DNA of 5,044 nucleotides from Caldilineaceae bacterium (GTDB lineage: Bacteria; Chloroflexota; Anaerolineae; Caldilineales; Caldilineaceae). The notes beneath the pieces are model-generated. The model was not told where the DNA came from, did no database searches, and was given only the letters and a program-made list of their open reading frames with translations. A program made the position numbers and the translations under genes. The DNA lies in assembly GCA_015494005.1 (NCBI GenBank), contig WGCB01000561.1:1-5044 (forward strand), given 5' to 3'. Of this stretch, positions 1-4,280 are shown in pieces. Position 1 is the stretch's first letter. Each line of letters starts with the position of its first letter.

Positions 1-1019
1 AAGGTGGTGACGATGCCCTGGAAGGCCTGGAGGATGCGGGGGTTGCGCAGCAGGGTGGGCACCTGGGGCCGGGTCAGCTCTGGCTCCAGCACCTCGATGA
101 CCGCCCGGTTGCCTGTCACCTCCTGGACGGCCTGGGTGAGACGGGTCAGCTCCTGGGCCGCCACCCAGCCGGGGATGACATAGACCCGTCCGTGGAGGGG
201 GAACTGGCGGATGGCCTCGGCCAGGACCGCGTCGGTCCGCACCTGGTTCCACAGCCCCAGGAGCCGCTCCCCCCACTCCTGGGCCAGCCTGTCCCGCTCC
301 TGGGCCAGGGCCTCCAGGGCGGACTGGGCGGCCTCCCGCCGCTGTTCCAGGGTGACCAGGGCCTGGCGGGGCGGGCCGGTCACGTCCTCGGGCAGGGTGA
401 TGGGCTCGAAGAAGGCGCTGCGCAGGGCCCGGTCCAGGATGGGCGCGTGCTCCTTGGGCGTGGCCGCGAAGAGCAGGGTGCGTCCGGCCTCCTCGTAGGC
501 CGGGATCATGACGAAGGGGATGCGGAAGAGGGCAGTCTCCAGCCGGGCCAGGTTGGCGCTGGGGATGGTGCCCACGGTCAGGTGCAGGAAGCGGAGGCGG
601 GTCAGCTCCTCCACCGGCACGTCCACGGGCAGGAGGAGGCGCACCTGGCGGATCATGAGGGCGAGGCGCTCCAGGGTGCGCTCCTGTTCCCGATGGCGGC
701 GCTGCCAGTCCTGGATCTTCTGCTCGGCCTGGCGCAGCTGGGGCTCCACCCGGGCGATGTCCCCGACCACGTCCAGCTCCTCGGGCATGGGCAGGGCTTG
801 CAGGGGCACGTCCAGGGCGTTCAGGAGATCCCGCAGACGGCGCTCCTGGGCCCGGTAGGTGCTGGCCAGGCCGGCCCAACGGCTCTGGGCCGGGGTCGCC
901 TCCTGCTCCACCTCCTGGACGTGGAGGATCTCCAGGCGCAGCAGGGTTGCGGTCACCTGCTCGATGTCCTCGTCCAGGATGAAGAGATTGACCTCCCGCA
1001 TGGGTTCCGGGATGAACAT
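1..1019 (-). CDS. ntpI: V/A-type ATPase subunit I (a-type stator subunit), N-terminal half, cut by window edge
   Basis: This is the large membrane stator subunit of V/A-type rotary ATPases, whose membrane half forms the ion half-channels next to the c/K ring. Only 339 residues of the cytoplasmic arm are visible; the family is usually about 600-660 residues, so the membrane half lies off the left edge. The start MFIPEPMREVNLFI is typical: a short beta strand after a 'M..v.l' opening. Predicted coiled-coil stretches lie at about 86-124 and 220-260, matching the long helical hairpin that contacts the E/G stalks. The segment VYVIPGWV (about 279-286) and the closing PTLLRNPRILQAF (about 320-332) are hallmark family blocks just before the membrane domain. 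The ATG at 1019-1017 follows GGAGGAAGG (1033-1025), which overlaps the end of the subunit C gene, so translation is probably coupled. An internal ATG at codon 7 is a less likely start. The family call is strong; whether the pump moves H+ or Na+ cannot be told here. Confidence 0.93.
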   Translation of the reverse strand, partial: MFIPEPMREVNLFILDEDIEQVTATLLRLEILHVQEVEQEATPAQSRWAGLASTYRAQERRLRDLLNALDVPLQALPMPEELDVVGDIARVEPQLRQAEQKIQDWQRRHREQERTLERLALMIRQVRLLLPVDVPVEELTRLRFLHLTVGTIPSANLARLETALFRIPFVMIPAYEEAGRTLLFAATPKEHAPILDRALRSAFFEPITLPEDVTGPPRQALVTLEQRREAAQSALEALAQERDRLAQEWGERLLGLWNQVRTDAVLAEAIRQFPLHGRVYVIPGWVAAQELTRLTQAVQEVTGNRAVIEVLEPELTRPQVPTLLRNPRILQAFQGIVTT

Positions 1020-1034
1020 GATCGCCTTCCTCCG

Positions 1035-2105
1035 CTATGCCCTGCCAAGGCCCCGGGGGGCGATGAAGTAAGGCCGGATCCGCTCCTGAGGCCAGCCGGC
1101 CGCCTTGCCCTCGATGAGGGTCACCAGGTCCTGCACCTCGTCGAAGAGCAGCACCTGGAAGGCCAGGACGATGCCCAGGTGCAGGGAATATTTGCTCAAC
1201 GCGCGCTGGGCCATCCCGTGCAGATGGCGCTGGAAGAGGAGCTCCAGCACGGGCAGGGCCTCCGGCTCCGGGCGGTCCTGCAGCTGCGCCAGGCCAGGGA
1301 TGCGCTCCCCCCAGAAGCGGGCCACCATCTCGGCCAGGGGCGCGCCCAGGGCGATCTCCCGCACGGCCGCCGCGTCCACCCGCAGGCCCCGGTGCAGGGT
1401 GTAGTTCAGGATCTCCTCCGGGGAGAGGCCGGCGTAGATGCGATAGCGATAGGCCCAGAGCAGGTTCTGGCTCTCCACCCAGAAGCCCAGGAAGCGCCGG
1501 GCCTCCTGGCGATCCCGCCCGGTCAGCTGATCCATGAGGCGAAGCAGGCGGCCGAAATAGGCCAGGTCCAGGGCCACCTCCAGGACGAAGAGCTGGCCCT
1601 CCCGGCGGTAGGTGTCCAGGGCCTGCTCCAGGACCGAGCCGTAGAAGGTTCCCCGCAGCCGCTCCACCAGCCCGGGCACGCTGGTGCTCTCCCCCAGGGC
1701 CCGCCAGGGCAGGCGCGAGCCAGGGCCCAGGGGGATGAGGGTGGCCTCCAGGGTCTCGGCAGGGGCGCGATGGTGGACGGCTCGGAGCACGGTCTTCAGG
1801 TTGTCCACCTCGAAGCGACGCCAGTACCAATCCAGCAGGGCCCGAGGACTCCCCTGGAGGAGGTGGACCGGGGCTCGGGAGACGGTCACCAGGTGGGCCC
1901 AGAGCCGCCGCTCCAGGGCCGCGGCGTCGGGACGCCCCTCCAGCCCAACCCGGTACCAGCTCTGCTGCAGGAGGCTCTGGAGACCGGCCAGGTCCGGCGT
2001 GGCCAAGAGCTCGGCCCAGAGCCACTCGGGGATCAGCCGGGAGACGAGCCCCCGCACCCGGGCGTTGACCCCGGCGTAGCGGGCGGCGTCCAAGAGCAGG
2101 GCCAT
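1035..2105 (-). CDS. ntpC: V/A-type ATPase subunit C (AC39/subunit d family)
   Basis: A 356-residue protein of the AC39 family (usual length about 330-360). In the complex it is the funnel-shaped cap that joins the central shaft (D/F) to the membrane c/K ring; it has no catalytic site. Family signatures are visible in order: YAGVNARVRGL near the N-terminus (residues 10-20), RRFEVDNLKTVLR (about 97-109), a second helical repeat with VESQNLLWAYRYR (about 210-222), and a C-terminal block around LLFDEVQDLVTLIEGK with WPQERIRPYFI (about 319-348), typical of the family's end. The ATG at 2105-2103 is preceded by GGAGGAGG (2119-2112) inside the end of the stalk gene, and only one base (2106) separates that gene's TGA from this ATG, a clear sign of translational coupling. 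Its stop (1037-1035) is 15 bases before subunit I. The family call is firm. In archaeal-type operons this gene commonly lies between E and F rather than beside I. Confidence 0.94.
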   Translation of the reverse strand: MALLLDAARYAGVNARVRGLVSRLIPEWLWAELLATPDLAGLQSLLQQSWYRVGLEGRPDAAALERRLWAHLVTVSRAPVHLLQGSPRALLDWYWRRFEVDNLKTVLRAVHHRAPAETLEATLIPLGPGSRLPWRALGESTSVPGLVERLRGTFYGSVLEQALDTYRREGQLFVLEVALDLAYFGRLLRLMDQLTGRDRQEARRFLGFWVESQNLLWAYRYRIYAGLSPEEILNYTLHRGLRVDAAAVREIALGAPLAEMVARFWGERIPGLAQLQDRPEPEALPVLELLFQRHLHGMAQRALSKYSLHLGIVLAFQVLLFDEVQDLVTLIEGKAAGWPQERIRPYFIAPRGLGRA

Positions 2106-2106
2106 C

Positions 2107-2454
2107 TCACGCCTCCTCCTGGCCGGTCACCCAGCGGACCACCAGGGCCACCGCCTGGTCCAGATGGGCCTGGCCCCGCTCTTCCAGCGCCTTGGCCTGC
2201 TCCTGGGCCTGAGCCAGGAGTTTCTTCGCCTCCTCCTGGGCCTGGGCCTCGGCTTCCTGGAGCATCTGCTGGGCCTGGGCCTCGGCCTGCTTCCGGGCCT
2301 CCTCCACCAGCTTCCGGGCCTGCTCCTGGGCCTGGGCGCGCAGTTCCTGGGCCCGTTTCTGGGCCTGGGTCAGCTCCTGCTGGGCAGCGCGCTCGGCCTG
2401 GAGCAGCTGGGCCAGGATGCTTTGTTGGGCAGGGCGAGCGGCAGGCTCTTCCAT
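2107..2454 (-). CDS. V/A-type ATPase peripheral-stalk subunit G/H (coiled coil)
   Basis: A 115-residue, almost wholly helical protein with no membrane segment or catalytic motif. Residues about 18-95 are a continuous alanine/glutamine/glutamate-rich coiled coil, and the C-terminus ends in a short hydrophobic helix (AVALVVRWVTG, 101-111), as in the small stalk subunits called G in Thermus, H in archaea and NtpF in enterococci. It would pair with subunit E to hold the catalytic head still against the membrane stator. Blocks starting AQAQ recur at residues 59, 70 and 81, an 11-residue period known for right-handed stalk coiled coils. About 28 alanines and 25 glutamines make it unusually glutamine-rich, where relatives often use lysine and glutamate. 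The ATG at 2454-2452 has GGAGGA (2469-2464) nine bases upstream. It is the first ATPase gene here and is coupled to subunit C. The low-complexity sequence limits homology evidence; the assignment leans on context and the C-terminal helix. Confidence 0.86.
   Translation of the reverse strand: MEEPAARPAQQSILAQLLQAERAAQQELTQAQKRAQELRAQAQEQARKLVEEARKQAEAQAQQMLQEAEAQAQEEAKKLLAQAQEQAKALEERGQAHLDQAVALVVRWVTGQEEA
2203..2367. repeat. 33-base-period repeat inside the stalk-subunit gene
   Basis: The plus-strand 9-mer CTGGGCCTG occurs at 2203, 2236, 2269, 2326 and 2359. Gaps are 33, 33, 57 and 33 bases, all multiples of three; 33 bases equals eleven codons. On the coding (minus) strand it encodes the recurring Gln-Ala-Gln pattern of the coiled coil. 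This is a coding repeat, not a mobile or CRISPR repeat. The regular spacing suggests that the gene grew or is maintained by internal duplication, though strong codon bias acting on a periodic protein could give a similar picture. Confidence 0.7.
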
Positions 2455-2531
2455 GGGATGCGGTCCTCCGGATGGACGGGGCGTGTTCGCCGTCAGTCAG
2501 ACTCACTCAATGCAGCCAGACGCACCAAATG

Positions 2532-2552
2532 CCGCCACGAGCTCAGTGGCAG
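2532..2552 (-). other. Small inverted repeat over the stress-gene stop codon
   Basis: CCGCCAC (2532-2538) and GTGGCAG (2546-2552) flank a 7-base loop containing GAGCTC. In minus-strand RNA this gives a 7-bp stem with one G-U pair, and the stress gene's TGA (2545-2543) lies in the loop. No good U tract follows (only CAUUUGG), so it is a poor intrinsic terminator. It could be a weak attenuator or 3'-end stabiliser, or chance. The rest of the 88-base gap before the stalk gene (2455-2542) shows no convincing promoter in the minus direction, so some ATPase transcription may come from the stress-gene promoter. Confidence 0.3.
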
Positions 2553-3391
2553 ACCATGACCGGCAGCTCCGCCTGGTGGATCACCTCGTCCACGGTGCTG
2601 CCGAAGAAGACCTTCATGAAGGGGCTGTGGCCGTAGGCGCCCAGGACGATGAGGTCGCATTTCTGGGACGCCGCGGCCTCCAGGATCTTCTCCGCGGGGT
2701 GGCCTTTCAGGAAGAGGCGCATGTGCTCCACGCCCAGCTCGTCTAGGATTTTCTTGGCCTCCTGGTAGGCCTCTCCCCGATTGCGGTGGCCGTCGTCCAC
2801 GGTGACGTAGAGGAGCAGGCGGTTGCCCGAGGCGGCCAGGCGGGCGGCGATGTTCAGGGCGTCCTTGGCCCGCTCGCTGCCGTCGTAGGCCACCAGGATG
2901 CAGCGGATGGGGCGCACCTGGTCGTGGGTGGCCAGGACGGGCACAGGGGAGTGGCGCACCACCGCCTCGAAGACGGAGCCCAGCAGGGGGCCGGTCCACT
3001 GAGCGCCCTCGCCCGTGCGGCCCAGGACCACCAGGTCCGCGTCCTGGGCCCGCTCCAGGATCACCTGGGCCACGATGCCGTCGGTCAGCTCCGTCTCGCA
3101 GGGGACACCGGCCTCCTGGCAGCGGTCGGCCAGGCGCTGGAGGATCTCCTCTCCCCGCTGGTGTAGCCGCTTGCTGACCTCCATGGCCTGCTCCAGGCGT
3201 CGGGGGTCTCCCTCGGGATAGAAATCGTAGGGGAACATGGCCAGGATGTAGGGCGCCTCCAGCAGGCGGGCGTCCACCACGTAGAGGCCGTGGATGGCGG
3301 CCTGCTCCTCCTTGGCGATCTCGATGGCCTGCTCCAGGGCGATCCAGGCGCTGTCCGAGCCGTCCACTGGGACCAGGATCTTTTCGAACAT
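2543..3391 (-). CDS. Universal stress protein with two tandem UspA domains
   Basis: A cytosolic 282-residue protein made of two UspA-type alpha/beta domains (about 1-153 and 162-282), a tandem form seen in many bacteria; single-domain Usps are about 140-150 residues. Each domain opens with the strand and acidic loop of the family: ILVPVDGSDSA (5-15) and ILVAYDGSERA (165-175). The nucleotide-binding pattern G-x2-G-x9-G-S/T is exact in domain 2 (G251, G254, G264-S265-T266). Domain 1 has G124, G127 and G138-S139, but ten residues rather than nine lie between the last glycines, so its ATP site may be altered. Domain 2 is therefore the better candidate ATP binder. The family helps cells under starvation, oxidative or energy stress, often by nucleotide-dependent signalling; the partner here is unknown. 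The ATG at 3391-3389 has AAGGAGGAG (3406-3398) six bases upstream, a very strong site. A candidate promoter lies at 3476-3504. Downstream on the same strand is the ATPase cluster, 87 bases from its first start. Confidence 0.95.
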   Translation of the reverse strand: MFEKILVPVDGSDSAWIALEQAIEIAKEEQAAIHGLYVVDARLLEAPYILAMFPYDFYPEGDPRRLEQAMEVSKRLHQRGEEILQRLADRCQEAGVPCETELTDGIVAQVILERAQDADLVVLGRTGEGAQWTGPLLGSVFEAVVRHSPVPVLATHDQVRPIRCILVAYDGSERAKDALNIAARLAASGNRLLLYVTVDDGHRNRGEAYQEAKKILDELGVEHMRLFLKGHPAEKILEAAASQKCDLIVLGAYGHSPFMKVFFGSTVDEVIHQAELPVMVCH

Positions 3392-3425
3392 GGGTGTCTC
3401 CTCCTTGTGAACCGGGTGTGGTTTG

Positions 3426-3442
3426 GGAGCTGGCGCAGCTCC
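3426..3442 (-). promoter_or_regulatory. Perfect hairpin in the stress-gene 5' leader
   Basis: GGAGCTG (3426-3432), a 3-base spacer and CAGCTCC (3436-3442) form a perfect 7-bp inverted repeat. It lies about 20 bases upstream of the stress-gene ribosome binding site and downstream of the candidate promoter, so it would be in the leader RNA. Neither strand has a T tract after it, which argues against a terminator. Possible roles are an mRNA-stabilising hairpin or a short operator; the symmetry is seen, the role is inferred. Confidence 0.45.
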
Positions 3443-3475
3443 TTCTCCATTGTAGACGGCTTGTGTCAGACCTCT

Positions 3476-3504
3476 GTTAGAGCAAGGTGTGCATTTCGTC
3501 TCAA
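3476..3504 (-). promoter_or_regulatory. Candidate sigma-70-type promoter for the stress gene
   Basis: Read on the minus strand, TTGAGA (3504-3499) is separated by exactly 17 bases from TCTAAC (3481-3476): 5/6 and 4/6 matches to the -35 and -10 consensus. The expected start near 3469 would give a leader of about 78 bases. An overlapping alternative uses the perfect -35 TTGACA (3521-3516) with CGAAAT 17 bases on, a poor -10. Another TACAAT-like -10 (plus-strand ATTGTA, 3449-3454) has no matching -35. Confidence 0.45.
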
Positions 3505-3519
3505 CCGGTCCAGGATGTC

Positions 3520-3544
3520 AAAACACCCGGCTGGGCCAGGTGTT
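3520..3544 (-). terminator. Intrinsic terminator of the acetyltransferase gene
   Basis: On the minus strand AACACC-T-GGC, loop CCA, GCC-G-GGTGTT forms a 10-bp stem with one U-G pair, directly followed by TTTT (the last two stem T's plus 3521-3520). It lies about 55 bases after the acetyltransferase stop codon, the right place for a rho-independent terminator. The U tract is short, so termination may be partial. Its T's overlap the TTGACA hexamer at 3521-3516, so terminator and next promoter are fused. Confidence 0.65.
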
Positions 3545-3599
3545 CCATGGAGTCGCGATGACGGCGATATGGGGGATGTGAGGGGGTGGAATGCGGCGG

Positions 3600-4067
3600 C
3601 TAGAGCCCTCGCTCCAGGGTCACGCTCTTGGGGACGAAGCCGTTGCGGCGATAGAAGGCCAGGGCCCGGTCGTTGGCCGCGTAGGCGGTGACGCTGACCC
3701 GTTCCGCTCCCTGCTTTCGGGCCCAGGCCAGGAACCGGTCCACCAGGGCTTGGCCGATCCCCTGGCTGCGATGCCCCGGGCTCACGTACATGCTCTCCAA
3801 CTCGGCCACGGACACAGGGCGCAAGGTGCTGGCGGGTTTCATGTAGCCCAGGAGATAGCCCACGGCCTGGCCCTCCACCAGGGCCAGCAGGCCCAGGCAG
3901 CGCTCGTCCCGCATGCGCTGATGGAAGTAGCCGGCCCCCTCCTCCCGGGGCCATGCCAGGTTCATGAAGGGATCCCGCTGGCCCGCGTCCTCCTGGAAGA
4001 GGCCATCGCTCAAGGCGACCAGGGTGGGCACATCCTCCACCCCAGCCCGGCGGATGGTCACGGACAT
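3600..4067 (-). CDS. GNAT-family N-acetyltransferase
   Basis: A 155-residue single-domain protein of the GCN5-related N-acetyltransferase fold, usual for the family at 140-180 residues. It would transfer the acetyl group of acetyl-CoA to an amine of a small molecule or protein in the cytosol. The N-terminal strand TIRRAGVEDVPTLVAL (4-19) is typical. Motif A is clear: strand ELESMYVSPGHR (89-100) followed by the pyrophosphate-binding loop R100-S-Q-G103-I-G105, matching R/Q-x-x-G-x-G/A. Motif B follows with N132-D-R-A-L-A-F-Y139 and N142-G-F, where the tyrosine is the usual general-acid position. The substrate cannot be read from the sequence. The ATG at 4067-4065 follows AGAGGAG (4083-4077) with nine bases between. 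It has its own promoter (4163-4191) and terminator (3520-3544), so it is likely a single-gene unit. Two upstream ATGs at 4108 and 4093 are out of frame with it. Confidence 0.92.
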   Translation of the reverse strand: MSVTIRRAGVEDVPTLVALSDGLFQEDAGQRDPFMNLAWPREEGAGYFHQRMRDERCLGLLALVEGQAVGYLLGYMKPASTLRPVSVAELESMYVSPGHRSQGIGQALVDRFLAWARKQGAERVSVTAYAANDRALAFYRRNGFVPKSVTLERGL

Positions 4068-4088
4068 CTGGCTTCTCTCCTCTGTGAA

Positions 4089-4113
4089 TCCATCGGCTGT
4101 GGCTCCATCGGCT
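4089..4113. repeat. Two 10-base direct repeats, 15-base period, in the acetyltransferase leader
   Basis: TCCATCGGCT occurs at 4089-4098 and again at 4104-4113, separated by GTGGC. Both lie in the predicted 5' leader of the minus-strand acetyltransferase gene, just upstream of its ribosome binding site. Each copy carries an ATG on the minus strand. The period of 15 keeps those two ATGs in the same frame. It may be a small slippage duplication or a protein-binding site; no function is assigned. Confidence 0.6.
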
Positions 4114-4132
4114 TCCTTTCCTACGGCTCTGT

Positions 4133-4150
4133 CCCAGGGGCGGCCCTGGG
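4133..4150 (-). promoter_or_regulatory. Perfect hairpin at the start of the acetyltransferase leader
   Basis: CCCAGGG (4133-4139), a 4-base loop and CCCTGGG (4144-4150) form a perfect, GC-rich 7-bp inverted repeat. It begins about six bases after the predicted transcription start of the acetyltransferase gene. A hairpin at the very 5' end of an mRNA commonly slows decay; as DNA the same symmetry could be a repressor site. There is no T tract, so it is not a terminator in either direction. Confidence 0.5.
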
Positions 4151-4162
4151 CGTCGCGCCCGG

Positions 4163-4191
4163 ATTATAGCCCATGTCGGGGTGGAGTTCAA
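4163..4191 (-). promoter_or_regulatory. Strong sigma-70-type promoter for the acetyltransferase gene
   Basis: On the minus strand TTGAAC (4191-4186), a 17-base spacer and a perfect TATAAT (4168-4163) match the housekeeping consensus at 4/6 and 6/6 in an otherwise GC-rich region. The expected start is near 4156, giving a leader of about 90 bases before the ATG at 4067. It faces away from the candidate channel-gene promoter; about 25 bases separate the two -35 boxes. Confidence 0.75.
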
Positions 4192-4216
4192 CGACGCAGG
4201 GCGGGAAGCAGGTGGC

Positions 4217-4245
4217 TTGGTGATCCGCCGGGACCGTGGCAAAAT
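4217..4245 (+). promoter_or_regulatory. Possible promoter for the ClC gene
   Basis: TTGGTG (4217-4222), 17 bases and CAAAAT (4240-4245) give 3/6 and 4/6 consensus matches with optimal spacing. The predicted start near 4252 leaves a leader of about 29 bases before the GTG at 4281. The match is weak and rests mainly on spacing and on the local AT-rich patch; no better pair is seen in the 213-base gap 4068-4280. Confidence 0.35.
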
Positions 4246-4269
4246 ACTCCTCCAATCTTCATCGAACAC

Positions 4270-4275
4270 GTGAGG
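4270..4275 (+). promoter_or_regulatory. Ribosome binding site setting the GTG start of the ClC gene
   Basis: GTGAGG lies five bases before the GTG at 4281. An in-frame GTG at 4236 is also open (the upstream in-frame stop is TGA at 4221) but has no purine-rich site before it and would sit in the -10 region of the candidate promoter, so 4281 is preferred. Confidence 0.55.
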
Positions 4276-4280
4276 CCTCT

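Noticed and set aside
2203..2367. Regularly spaced short repeats as a possible CRISPR or mobile element
   Set aside because: The repeat unit is only 9 bases, spacing is in multiples of three, and all copies lie inside a coding coiled coil.
2033..2506. A 157-codon minus-strand frame over the stalk gene
   Set aside because: It is a Gly/Pro/Ala-rich shadow produced by the 33-base repeat in a different frame; the in-frame coiled coil with its ribosome site explains the DNA.
192..2636. An 814-codon open frame on the plus strand
   Set aside because: It runs antisense through subunit I, C, stalk and stress genes, is low-complexity (Gly, Gln, Leu, Pro runs), crosses several real gene boundaries and has no ribosome binding site. 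It is open only because the minus-strand genes avoid codons that would place stops there.
3591..4169. A 192-codon plus-strand frame opposite the acetyltransferase
   Set aside because: Antisense shadow with no start signal and no recognisable domain, crossing the acetyltransferase promoter.
4236..4238. An upstream GTG as the ClC start
   Set aside because: It has no ribosome binding site, and the 15 added residues are polar and unlike the family; the GTG at 4281 has GTGAGG at proper distance.
3466..4269. A 267-codon minus-strand frame overlapping the acetyltransferase
   Set aside because: It is in another frame from the clear GNAT protein, Pro/Gly/Arg-rich, and runs across the promoter and terminator. 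No family motif is seen.
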